From the NCBI GenBank assembly GCA_027186245.1, contig CP114484.1:2244501-2308500 (forward strand): a DNA stretch of 64,000 nt, read 5' to 3'. How positions within the stretch are numbered: the stretch's first letter is position 1; the number at the start of each line of letters is the position of its first letter. The notes under the pieces are model-generated. The model ran no database searches. It was not told the origin of the DNA and saw only the letters and a program-made list of their open reading frames with translations. This document shows, one piece after another, positions 35,004 through 46,699 of the stretch. The DNA is from Coriaria nepalensis. Lineage: Eukaryota > Streptophyta > Magnoliopsida > Cucurbitales > Coriariaceae. The position numbers were made by a program, and so were the translations under genes.

Positions 35004-38000
35004 ATGGCTTCTTCGACTACCACGTCGTTTTCTATTGCTCTTCTGCGTTTACAGCACCCTGTTCCCAGTTCTTCCAGACAAACTCGTCTCTTTGCTCAAC
35101 CACCGCAGCTCTCTCTTAGATTTCCTGCAAAACCCAGATCCTTACAGTCCTTCCGACCGCTCCGGCTCACTCAAAACGCTGCCTCTTCTAGTGCGTCTCG
35201 TAGATTCGGCCGCAATTCTTCCTTCGTTGTGCGCTGTGCAACTTCCTCAAGTGGAAGAGTATGTCTTTTCTTATATTTCTCTTCTTTTTTTTTTCCTCAT
35301 TTCCTCAGATTAATGATTTCTTTCTTCTTCTGTTTGTGAAAATGGAGTTTGACGAAACTGGATTCTTAAATTTACAGAAAAAAAAAGAGTCTGAAATCTG
35401 TTGAATCCACATTATGTAGCCTTGTTTAGCATTACTGAATCAGTTGTTAAAAAAATATGTTTTATTGTGTCATATTTCCTATGCTTCGATCATTTTCAGC
35501 TTGAATTTGCTGTGAAGTATGCTTAATTTGGGTTTATGTATGTATAATGAATGACAGATTACGCAGCAAGATTTTACGGATATGGCCTGGCAGGGGATTG
35601 TTTCTTCGCCTGAAGTAGCCAAAGAGAACAAGCATCAGATAGTAGAGACTGAGCATTTAATGAAGTCCCTCTTGGAGCAGAAAAATGGGCTGGCCCGCCG
35701 CATTTTCTCCAAGCTCGGGGTTGATAACACTCGCCTTTTAGAAGCTACTGATAAGTACATCCAACGTCAACCAAAGGTATGTATAACCCCCATTGTCCTT
35801 AATTAAGTATGATTAGGCAGAGGAAGTGATTGTTTAATCATGCTTAGGTTCTTGGAGAATCGGCTGGAACAATGCTGGGACGTGATTTGGAAGCTTTGAT
35901 TCAACGAGCGAGGGACTATATGAAAGAGTATGGGGACTCATATGTGTCTGTAGAACATCTCGTTCTTGGTTTTGTGCAAGATCAGCGATTCGGAAAGCAG
36001 TTGTATAATGATTTCCAGATTACATTGAAAAATTTAAAATCCGCAATTGAATCCATTAGGGGGCGACAGTCAGTTATTGATCAAGGTGGCTGTTTTTAGT
36101 TTGGTTTTTTTTTGGGAGAACTTTGGAGCTTTGATTCTTTGATGTTTTGTTTCTGGTGTCAGTAGCTTAATAGTGAATATTATTCATGTTTGGTTACAGA
36201 TCCTGAGGGAAAATATGAGTCATTAGAGAAATATGGAAAGGATCTGACGGCTTTGGCTAAGATGGGGAAGCTCGACCCAGTAATAGGAAGAGATGATGAA
36301 ATTCGTAGGTGCATTCAAATCCTGTCTAGGAGAACAAAGAATAATCCTGTCTTGATAGGTGAGCCTGGTGTCGGGAAAACTGCTATATCTGAAGGGTAAG
36401 TGATTGATTGCTTTATGTTTATTTATGACACAGCCTCATGTCTTCAATAATAAGATTTTTATTTGAAGTTCTGAAAATAATAGTGGTATTAACACCACAA
36501 ACTATAGTACTATCCTTGTGAAAAAGGTTCAGCTATTGATTTGACAAATGCATTCGTCTCATTTAATCATGTCATGTATGACTATGTCTTGTCAACAGGC
36601 TTGCTCAACGAATTGTTCAAGGGGATGTACCTCAGGCTTTGATGAATAGGCGGGTATGTTCTTGTTCTAGTGGTTAATGTCATATTTCCTTAAAGAGTAC
36701 TTGGTACTATTTGGATGTTGTCCTGATCTTCTCATTCTTTTTACAGCTAATATCTCTTGACATGGGTTCACTAATTGCTGGTGCAAAGTATCGTGGAGAG
36801 TTTGAAGACAGGCTAAAAGCAGTACTTAAGGAAGTAACAGAATCAGACGGTCAAATCATCCTATTCATCGATGAGATCCACACTGTAGTTGGAGCAGGTT
36901 CCAAACTTATTTCTATTCTCAATTTTTTGGATTCTCAGTATGGAAAACCAAATTCCAACTGCTGTCTATATGTTCGTGCAATTGACTTTAAAATGGTGGA
37001 CATTGTGATGATGTGATGACTTGTTATGGTAGTAAAGAGCTACTGATATCTATTTTTAGGTGCCACTAATGGGGCCATGGATGCTGGCAATCTCTTGAAG
37101 CCTATGCTTGGAAGGGGAGAGTTGCGTTGTATAGGTGCAACAACACTTGATGAATATCGTAAATATATCGAGAAAGATCCGGCTCTAGAACGACGTTTCC
37201 AACAAGTTTATGTTGATCAACCTACGGTTGAAGATACTATCTCTATTCTTCGTGGGCTTCGTGAAAGATATGAGCTTCACCATGGGGTTCGCATTTCTGA
37301 TGGTGCACTGGTAGAAGCTGCAATTCTCTCCGACCGTTACATCAGTGGACGGTTTTTGCCAGATAAAGGTAAATTTTTGGCACATATAGATTACATGTTG
37401 GAAAAAGTAAGATCTTATCCATGGAAAAATCAAGTGTATTTTATGCTAATGGTAATTTCGGTTTACAGCTATTGACTTAGTTGATGAAGCGGCTGCAAAG
37501 TTGAAAATGGAGATTACTTCAAAACCTACTGCACTTGATGAGATCAATCGATCTGTCCTAAAGCTAGAGATGGAGAGGCTTTCTCTTGCCAATGACACAG
37601 ATAGAGCTTCTAAAGACAGGTTGCATCGTCTAGAGGCTGAGTTGTCTCTTTTAAAGGAGAAGCAAGCCCAATTGACTGAGCAGTGGGAGCATGAAAAGTC
37701 CGTCATGACACGTATTCAGTCGATCAAAGAAGAGGTACAAATCTATTTTTCTTCACAATTGTAGGATATATAAAGATGTAATTTTGATGTGTTGACTTGT
37801 TCTATTGTTTTTACTCGCTCTTTCATGCACTCTTATAGATTGACCGTGTAAATCTAGAGATCCAACAAGCTGAGAGAGAATACGATCTTAACCGTGCAGC
37901 TGAATTGAAGTATGGAAGCCTAAACTCATTACAACGACAGCTTGAAAGTGCCGAAAAAGAACTAGTCGAGTACATGAACTCTGGGAAGTCCTTGTTGAGA

Positions 38001-39200
38001 GAGGAAGTTACTGCAGATGATATTGCCGAGATAGTTAGTAAGTGGACCGGCATTCCTGTTTCAAAACTTCAACAATCAGAAAGGGAGAAGTTGTTGCACT
38101 TAGAAGAAGAGCTGCACAAACGTGTGGTGGGTCAAGATCCTGCGGTTAAAGCTGTTGCTGAGGCAATTCAAAGATCTCGAGCCGGTCTCTCCGATCCTAA
38201 CCGTCCAATAGCCAGTTTCATGTTCATGGGTCCCACTGGTGTTGGAAAGACAGAACTAGCCAAGGCCCTTGCTTCCTACATGTTTAACACAGAAGAAGCA
38301 CTTGTTCGTATCGACATGAGCGAGTATATGGAAAAACATGCAGTGTCAAGATTGATCGGGGCCCCACCAGGTTATGTGGGTTATGAGGAGGGAGGACAGC
38401 TGACTGAAGTTGTTCGACGAAGGCCTTATTCGGTTATTTTGTTTGATGAAATAGAGAAGGCCCATGGCGATGTATTCAATGTGTTCCTTCAAATTTTGGA
38501 TGATGGGAGGGTAACCGACTCTCAAGGCCGAACTGTCAGTTTTACCAATACAGTCATCATCATGACCTCTAATGTTGGCTCGCAATATATCCTCAACACA
38601 GATGATGAGACATCACCAAAAGAGGTAGCTTATGAGACCATAAAGCAAAGAGTAATGGAAGCAGCTAGAGCAATCTTCCGTCCCGAGTTCATGAACAGAG
38701 TCGATGAATACATTGTTTTCCAACCTTTGGATCGCGAACAGATCTATAGTATAGTACGATTACAGGTATTCTTCTTAAACTTTCTTACAATATCTCATAA
38801 ATTTTATCCCTTTTTTTTTTCCTTTGTTATTGCTCGATTTGATGTTATTATTTGACATGTTATCTTACAGTTGGAGCGGGTTCAAAAGAGAATTGCAGAC
38901 CGGAAGATGAAAATCAAGGTAAGTGAAGCAGCCATTCAGCTTCTTGGAAATCTTGGATATGACCCGAACTATGGGGCCAGACCAGTGAAGCGTGTGATAC
39001 AACAAAATGTGGAGAATGAAATAGCAAAGGGTATCTTGAGAGGCGAGTTCAAGGAGGACGACATGATTTTCATAGACTCTGAGGTGACCGCGTTTTCAAA
39101 TGGACAGCTTCCCCAACAAAAACTGGTGTTTAGAAAGCTCGAGGGAGAATCGAACACTCCGGCTGAAGATAACCGAGAAGCTTTTCCTCAGGCTCTTTAA
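35004..39200 (+). CDS. CLPB3: Chloroplast chaperone ClpB (HSP100), CLPB3/APG6
   Basis: AAA+ disaggregase of the plastid stroma. Ten exons: 35004-35258, 35558-35776, 35848-36085, 36200-36395, 36599-36653, 36747-36897, 37060-37368, 37469-37734, 37839-38765 and 38871-39200. They give 981 residues. Residues 1 to about 75 are Ser/Arg/Pro-rich without acidic residues, a chloroplast transit peptide ending near VVRCATSS. Next come the Clp N-domain repeats, NBD1 with Walker A GEPGVGKT and Walker B ILFIDEIH, a coiled-coil M-domain ([20 protein letters not shown] onward), then NBD2 with GPTGVGKT and [11 protein letters not shown]. The arginine-finger region [11 protein letters not shown] is intact. The M-domain separates ClpB from ClpC; the transit peptide separates CLPB3 from cytosolic HSP101. 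The mitochondrial CLPB4 is less likely given recalled synteny. Confidence 0.96.
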
Positions 39201-42120
39201 AATGTAGCAGGCTAAGTACACACGACCGTCTACTTCTGAGAGTTGTTTTTGGGCAGCACGGGTTTCATGTTTTTATAGTGTATATACCAGGTTTTGATCT
39301 TCTGCAGTCATCTTTCTGTCATACTAAATTTTAAGTACACTAATTATATAAATATGTTCATATAGTTCATATATATTCCCATCTTTTTTTACCAAAATAA
39401 TAGTAATTATTATTATTAATAAGAAAATAAGTAATTCATCTTCTTTTTATTTTGGCCAGAAAGTAATTCATCTTAATTTGTTAAGGTAAAATTAGAACAA
39501 ATAATTATGTTTTGATTGCTAATGAATAAGTTTAATTTGATTGATTGGATCTGGATGATTAACTGTAAGTTATGACTCCTCTCTTATTAATGTGTTTGGA
39601 GTAGATCAAACGTTACATTATTTTAGTCCTATTTTCATCTTCTTTTTTTTTTTTTTTTTTGCATTTTCGTCCTATTTTCAATTCAATCCATATTAATTTT
39701 TATATTCACGTTCTTTTATATTTTAATCATTGTGGTAAAAAATTTAGAAAATATATTTAAAATGTGTAAAAAAGAAAACTACTCTTAATTTTATACCTTC
39801 ATATTTTCACATTTCTTCTTTCCCAAACACTTGTCTACTATTTTTTTTTACCATAAAACACTTATCTCCGCCGCACTTCCGGCATCGGCTCACTCATTCT
39901 CTCACTCTCTATCTATCCCGCTCTCTCCAACTCTCTCTTCGAAGTTGGGTTTTGAAGAGAGAACCCAAATTCAAATTTGGGATCTTGAAATCCAAAATCC
40001 TAATTCGAAGAGAGAATGAGCTAGTGGGTCGATGCTTGAAATATGAGGCGTGGTGGTGACTAAGTTTTAGGGCAAAATTAGTGGATAATCCAAATGGAAA
40101 TATAAAATAGAAAACATAACAACTTAACCGGAGATAGAGAGAGAAAAAACATTAACAGCTAAGGAGAGTTTTTTTTTTTTGGTTTTATCCGGGTGACTTA
40201 AGAGAGTGGATTCCGTGCGCGGGTTTAATTCTCGTTTGTTTATAAATTTAATTAAAATAATATAACTGAAAGTAATTGATTATAAAGAGAAGAAACAAAT
40301 TTAACTTTCTCTCCAATTTATTACGATGGTGAAGAATCAAATTATTATTATATTTATTTATTTTTTGATTTCTTCTCCCAACTGGAGGATAAATAACCCT
40401 AAGGGGTTGCCGGTGTTTTTCTACTAATTGGGGCCCTTCCATGGGGATGGTAGGGTTTATAATTACTCATCTTACTACATGATGCTTACCTAGCCAATAT
40501 TTAGATTTGACTCTACCGAAACTTTTTTAGTTTATACCAGCATTTCTCCATGTGCGACTGTTGTTGAATATCAAACGAACCTCTCTAGAAGTAATTTTAA
40601 TGTGGCCGATTTCCCCTCTTTTGCTATCAATTTCTCTCCAGCACCTGCTGTTCTAGCTATTGATGATAGTGATATTGGCAATATTGGCGACATTGACGAT
40701 ATCGACCGTGACTTTGATATGAAGTTGGAGCTTCTAACTATGGATATGATGTAGGAAATAGACCGATTTTATTTTACCCTTTAATTTGAATTAGCAAAAG
40801 CAATGTCTCTCGATAAATAGTATGTATTCCAAACATTCATGATCTGAATGTGAATGAGTCGAACTACTTATCTCTCGATCTATTAATGACCTATCTCTCT
40901 AGGGATTGTGAAAGATATTCCACTAAAAATATTTATGTTATTGCTCCGACTCATATTCCCCAAAAAGTGGATCCTACTCTAAGAGCTCCGAATAATAAAA
41001 TATGAAATCTTCTTATTCCACAACAATAAAAGCATTTTTTTCACTCTTTCGTGTACTAGGGGATTTCACTTGGAAAAAAAAATGTTCCATACTAATGGAT
41101 TTAGCTCCATAACCACGGGTTCCAATGTATGAGATCTTGTAGCATTTAATAATGAGACTTTATCGATTAGTATTACGCAGAAGAAATCAATTATAAACAC
41201 TATTCATAGACAAACTTGGGATTTGAAATCCCAGTTAAGATCAGTTCAAGATCATGAAATCCTTTTCTATCAGATAAAATGATATACTACTGCTAAAACA
41301 TTGAAGAATTAAAATCTTAGATCAACACATTATATATGCATGATATGAACCGGCTAAATAAGAATTCTTGAATAGTGAATAACCAAAGTTATTACTCAAT
41401 ACATATAAAAAAAAAAGACTAATGAAAGATATAAATATAAATGAAAAAAGTAAATCCATTAAAAAAATAAAAAATATGCATACTTAGATGAAATGGCTGT
41501 TGTTATATATTAAAATAATGAATTATTAGTTTAATTAAATAAGTAAATAAAATAGATAGAACTTTTTTTTTATTGGCAAATCTTTTTTTTCGGATAATAA
41601 TACCAATATACATTTATTACTAAATTCACCAGATCCGATAATATTCATTTTTAAAAAGTCTAGTATCAAAGTCATTAAATAAATTAGTCACCAATTCTTA
41701 AAAAACTATATAATATATTTTATTTATTGAATTATTAAAAAAAAATATTTTATTAAATTTATATTATATCAATCTACCCGGTTGAGTGCAGGGCAAAGCA
41801 GACTCCCCTCTCATTTTTTAACTTCGAGACGAAAATCGGAAATTAAAGTAAATAATGATTTAATTGGAAAAAAAGAGACGTAAGTTGAAAAAATCCGACA
41901 ATAGGAAGACTATTATAATGTTTTGTCGAAAAAGAAAAGAAAAGCCTAGGACTGCGTTGGACCACAGAAGTCGACGTCTCTTCAACTGGGCACTCTGGGC
42001 TCGGGCAGTCGGTCCGGACTGAGATCCATTTGAATACAAATGGGGCCGGGTCCGTTCTAGCCCGCCACAACTCCATCTTCATCAGCTTCAATTTCTCCTC
42101 CTCCTCTAGGCAAAGAAATT
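39201..42120. other. Intergenic region, CLPB3 to unknown-function gene
   Basis: CLPB3 3' UTR to about 39330, then AT-rich DNA with T-runs. One open stretch at about 40560-40755 (ADFPSFAINFSPAPAVLAID, then an aspartate/isoleucine repeat around GDIDDIDRDFD) is in frame for about 60 codons to TAG, but I do not recognise it. It may be a transposon or gene relic. The last 300 bp are promoter. Confidence 0.5.
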
Positions 42121-42332
42121 CTCCAAGCAGAGTGATTTTCTTGGGCAGAGGATTTAAACCAATGGGTATAATATACTCTTTTTTTTTTTTTTAATCCCCT
42201 TTTTCTGGTTCAGCATCTAACTCATGTGCTGACAATTAGGGTTTATTTTTCTTCCACGTTTCTCTTTGTTCAACTATTTTCATCTGATGATCAGAAGAAG
42301 ACGGTAAGGAGGGATCAAAGAAAGGGGAGGTG

Positions 42333-43622
42333 ATGGAAGGAGTAGCATCTATAGCATTATTACCATGTGGGTCCATCTCTGGGCACTTCATTCAACTTCC
42401 CGACTCCATCTGCTATGGCCTCTTTGGCACTGGTACTACTATTTCAATCTCCTTAGTCCTTTTTTTTTTCTGTTCATTGAAGTTTCCATTTTTGTGCATT
42501 ATTTGGAGAGAGTGGCAAAGGGTTGCACCAATTTTCCTAGACAAAAGGACCAGAAGAGTACTACTTTTCATCATTCTAATGTTAAAATTTGTTTTTTTCC
42601 CCTTAAAATTTCTGGGTTCTAGAGCTGGAATGTGAGAGGGAGTGCAGCAGGGGCGAGGATTATCGCTTGATCAAGCTCATAATCACAGACTACAATGTAA
42701 ATTCTGTTTACCTTTTTTTATATATTTTTTCCCTGTGACAGTCACATAATCACAAACCCTTTCATATGTTTGCTTCCCTTTACATTCTTTTCATTCTAAT
42801 TATTATTTTTTCTATATTACAGAATAACAAAGAACGTACAGTAGTTGTGGAGTGTAGAGGCCACGATGCAGCTCGGTTCTATAACATCGATCATGCTCAT
42901 GGGTTATAACTTATCACACTTACTTTAATCATCTCTTCCATCTTGATACATATGACTAGCTCATTGTTTAGCAGAAGATATGGCTTAGACTATTTGTTAG
43001 AGTACTCCATCTCTTACTAGCTAATATGTCTTCTCTCCTGTTAAAGTATGTTTATCACACTTACTTTAATCATCTCTTCCATCTTGATACATATGACTAG
43101 CTCATTGTTTAGCAGAAGATATGGCTAATATGTCTTCTCTCCTGTTAAAGTATGTTTGCTTTGTTGATAAAGCTTTTGTATATAAATTCCCGGTTTCTAC
43201 TTTTCGCATTCTGTGTAGACAGTTGGGAGAAGGATGTGGTAGGGATAGTTGAAGAAAAGCATGGAAAGAACAGGATTGTAGTTTCCTTCGAGTGTGAAAC
43301 ACTGAAATCCGATGAAGCTGCAGAAGGGCATATTAGGCAGTTCATGCCAAAATTAGCTGGCCTAGATGCCGTAGGTATGTCTAGTAAACGTGTTGTATGT
43401 TTATAGATATAGCCTCTTATACTGATCAACCTCTTGGTAATCTGAAGAGTTACACATTTCATTGGAAAATTGACATGTTTTTTTTTTCTTTTGGTCAGCA
43501 AAATTGACTTGTTTGTAAACAGGTGATTAATATGATAATGATATCTGAACTATGCAGTTAACATCGGCCCGATGAGCATTGCCGGGTTGCGCTTTCAAAC
43601 AGATGAGGACGACCAGAACTGA
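42333..43622 (+). CDS. Conserved plant protein of unknown function
   Basis: Five exons, 42333-42432, 42623-42696, 42823-42902, 43223-43374 and 43558-43622, join in frame to 156 residues. The start MEGVASIALLPCGSISGHFI and the segment CERECSRGEDYRLIKL look like a conserved small plant protein that I remember only as uncharacterised. Visible properties: four Cys, most in the first half; a VVVECRGHDAARFYNIDHAHG segment; an acidic tail DEDDQN; no signal peptide or membrane span. Likely soluble. Intron 3 carries a tandem duplication. Function not assigned. Confidence 0.8.
42911..43157 (+). repeat. 141-bp tandem duplication in intron 3 of the unknown-function gene
   Basis: The unit at 42911-43051 (starting TTATCACACTTACTTTAATC) is repeated from 43052 to about 43157. 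The second copy is essentially identical but lacks about 35 bp (the TAGACTATTTG...CTTACTAGC segment). Near-identity of intronic copies indicates a recent event. Confidence 0.9.
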
Positions 43623-44776
43623 ACTAGGATCCATGTTTCATGTGTGATCCGGTCTTTTCTGTATTTATCTAATTTTATCCAGTAGAAACAGAGATGCATA
43701 AGGGACGCAGTTTTATTTATTTATTAATAATATAGTTGTTTAATCTCTAATTATTCTCATTTCTCATTTCAAAATGACCAAATACAAAATTCTGATTAAC
43801 TCACTATGAACTCTAATGAATTTGTTCAAACTCCAGTTTGAAACTCTAATTCTTGAACACTAAATAGATAAAAGTCAATTCTCAACCATTGCAGTTTTCA
43901 ATCTGTCATACAAGTATAGACACCATACATAAATGTACATGATAGTAGAGATATAGTTTACAGTGAAATGATTCAACAAGAAATGGTTAGCTACAGATTC
44001 TAAACACTTCCCCCTCTGTGTCAAGGTAAAGATCTCGAACCAAAACCCTCCATCATTTTCAGATGAAATTGCGGCTGAAGATTTCTACTATTCCACCAAA
44101 CAGAAGTTGTAATGGAGAGACTAAAGTCTGGCTCATCACATTCCGCAATTTTATGCTTGCAAAGATTTTTTCCAAACCTGTTTTGAGAAAACAAACTTGA
44201 GGTCATATACTGTATTTTTCCAGGGAAATGAAGGCAAATCGACAATAAATTTTGTAAACAGTTGTTAAGGATGCTTCTGAGCTGTATATCAAACTGTTGT
44301 TAAGGATGATGATATGTAATACTAAGGCAATGAGACTTCCTCAACACAAGTGAGTTTCGCTAAATCGAAAGGTTGACACTGTATCAGAACATTGACTTAT
44401 TGAACTCTCATTGTCGTGGATACCATGATAAGGCAGTTTCACATGATTTATACTTTACATATGATCTTTCCTAGTTCTCTGTTTCTGTAAATCTTTTGAT
44501 TAAGACTTTACAGAGAAGCTACGTCAACGAAAAATATTTTCTGCCCCCCAACCAAATCTTTTTTATGTACATAGCAAGGTCCAACTGTGCAGACCTGATT
44601 TCAATCATTCATGGATGCAGGGTAATTGCTACAGTAAAGGAAATAAATATGCTTCAATAAATATCCATTTCTAAGAATGTAAATATCCATTTTTAGGAAT
44701 GCAACTCCATAATCCAGGGAGATATAATTAAACATTAAAAAGAATACCTGTTTCTGCAATAAACACCAACTTGAAA

Positions 44777-45520
44777 TCAGAAGTCAGAAGCCTCTTCCGA
44801 ATCGGACAAGGGTAACAGAGTGCAAATCCCAAGCATATGTCCATTAAGGCAAACATAATACTCGATACAATCCTCATAAGCATCCAACCGACAGCTGGCA
44901 CTACGAGGAACCATCTTAGCTTGTAACATGCTCCATAGCTTCGCCTTACAATAAGAGCACACCTCTGTCGGATGAAGCTTGGCCTCTTTATTTATCAGCA
45001 TCTTCCTAACCTTTGATACAGAAAATGACTTAAATATTCCCCGGAAAAACCCAATATCCCCATCCTCTCCCTGGTCAAGATGCTCACAAGGGTCAGACAC
45101 GTACAAAATATCAGTCCTACACGGTGGTAGAAGAAAGCTCTTCCCTGATGTTCTAGAAAACCGTGTTTTGGGAACAAAATGGCCTGGAATTTGAATGTTA
45201 TTGAACAAACCACCTTTCTTACACCCAGCACAGTAAATAAGAAGCTTGCCCAGTGCCCTCCAGTTTCCATCCACACTGTGGCTCCCACTGGATTGTAGAT
45301 CGAGCATCATCTTTGGGGCTCTGGTCCGGCAAAACTCTTTCCATAGGACTCTCTTGGCAAGATCGTCAAACCATTTGCAAACACAGGACAGAGTCGCTAT
45401 TAATTTTGGGTTCCAGTTCAACTGTTGAAATACAAGAAATATGGCATCTTCACTAAGATGCCCTTTCGTGCATTGACAGCTTGATGAGTGTATGCAGCGA
45501 TACTGCTTTGTTAGGATCAT
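44777..45520 (-). CDS. EDL: EID1-like F-box protein (EDL)
   Basis: Substrate-recognition subunit of an SCF ubiquitin ligase. The EID1 family modulates phytochrome A, ABA and clock outputs. A single coding exon of 247 residues. The F-box spans about residues 21-63 (LSEDAIFLVFQQLNWNPKLI, then SCVCKWFDDLAKRVLWKEFC). A GNWRALGKLLIYCAGCKKGG segment and a Cys-containing C-terminal domain (CSYCKAKLWSM, YYVCLNGHMLGICTLLPLSD) are typical of EID1-like proteins. A leader intron is likely (45530-46242 on this strand). The promoter carries a G-box at 46658-46663. EDL1 versus EDL2 cannot be decided here. Confidence 0.92.
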   Translation of the reverse strand: MILTKQYRCIHSSSCQCTKGHLSEDAIFLVFQQLNWNPKLIATLSCVCKWFDDLAKRVLWKEFCRTRAPKMMLDLQSSGSHSVDGNWRALGKLLIYCAGCKKGGLFNNIQIPGHFVPKTRFSRTSGKSFLLPPCRTDILYVSDPCEHLDQGEDGDIGFFRGIFKSFSVSKVRKMLINKEAKLHPTEVCSYCKAKLWSMLQAKMVPRSASCRLDAYEDCIEYYVCLNGHMLGICTLLPLSDSEEASDF

Positions 45521-45529
45521 TTTTTTCTC

Positions 45530-46242
45530 CTGCCTGGTGTGATTGAAAAGAGAGAATAAAACACAAATCCTATATGGACATTCTAGAATGTTTAAAGTAA
45601 GAACATAATGATATTAAAGCTGGTAGATATGCATAAGAGAAACTGTTATTGATATCTTCCTTTCACTCCAGAAATTACTCATTACTTGTTAAGTTACTCA
45701 GGGAAAAATCATTTCACTAGTGAGTGTACTCACTTTCATTGAAAAACCAGAGGCCCAAAAGTCAGAAACTAATATGCATAATCATCAATGGAATCGGATG
45801 AAAGCTACAAATTGCAGGTACCCCTACCCCGATTCAGTAATCTTCCAACATTTTTACAGAAATAGAATGGAAAAGAACAGGTTCACGGCACACAGAAAAA
45901 AAAATCATTTCTAAGCCATTCCGCGCCCCCCAACCCCCCACAAGTAAAAAAAAAAAAAAAAAAAAAAATTACTCGAAGAACTTTCAGATCCACAAGTGAC
46001 AAGACACTCGATGACAAAATTCAAGTCAATTTCTTGACAAAACAACTAAGAATGTGAACAATTAGAAAATCCAAAGAACAGCCCCCCTCCCCCTCACATA
46101 TATGGTCTTCAACGTTCAAAACCAAAAAATTACACAAAAACCCTAAAACGCGAGTCAACTATCAACCAAATCATCTTCAAGAAAGCTAAGAGTATAGTAG
46201 ATCACAATTAAACAAGAAAACAATAACTCATTGCTAGCTCAC
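45530..46242 (-). other. 5' UTR intron of EDL
   Basis: On the minus strand a donor GTTGAG|GTGAGCTAGC at 46242 and an acceptor CCAGGCAG|GAG at 45530 leave only 9 leader bases before the ATG. The intron contains a pyrimidine/purine-skewed stretch including a 20+ A run near 45947-45968. Inferred from splice signals. Confidence 0.6.
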
Positions 46243-46657
46243 CTCAACTGAAGAACGCTTCTTTCCGCATAATCCAAAAACCCTAAAATTCCCAGCTTTG
46301 CATGCAAGAAAACAAGCAAAATTTCAGGTTTTCCCACCTCTATCTTATCAATCAACAGTATCCGTAGTGGAGACAACAAAAATGAGAAGGAGAAGAAAAA
46401 ATCACCTCACAGCATACAACCAAAGGGAAGAAGTACCAGGAAATTCTGATTTACAGTAGGGGCAATCGTCCAGTAAAAATGTATTCTTCAGTTCTGGCTT
46501 TTTTCCTCTCAGAAGCAAACGCTAAAGCGAAGGAAAGGGAAACCGGACAAGAAAGAGAGGAAATTTTTTGTTTTTCATATGAAATATTTTTCCAAGGGGT
46601 TTGTTCACGATCACATAGTAGCGGATTAGGGAAAGTGAACGACGAATCAAAAGAATA

Positions 46658-46663
46658 CACGTG
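46658..46663. promoter_or_regulatory. G-box upstream of EDL
   Basis: CACGTG in ATACACGTGGAC about 400 bp before the inferred EDL leader exon end. ABRE-like core CACGTGG suits an ABA- or clock-linked gene, but function is inferred. Confidence 0.5.
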
Positions 46664-46699
46664 GACGGAAGTATGTTTAGAAAGCAAGTGAAATCTGAC

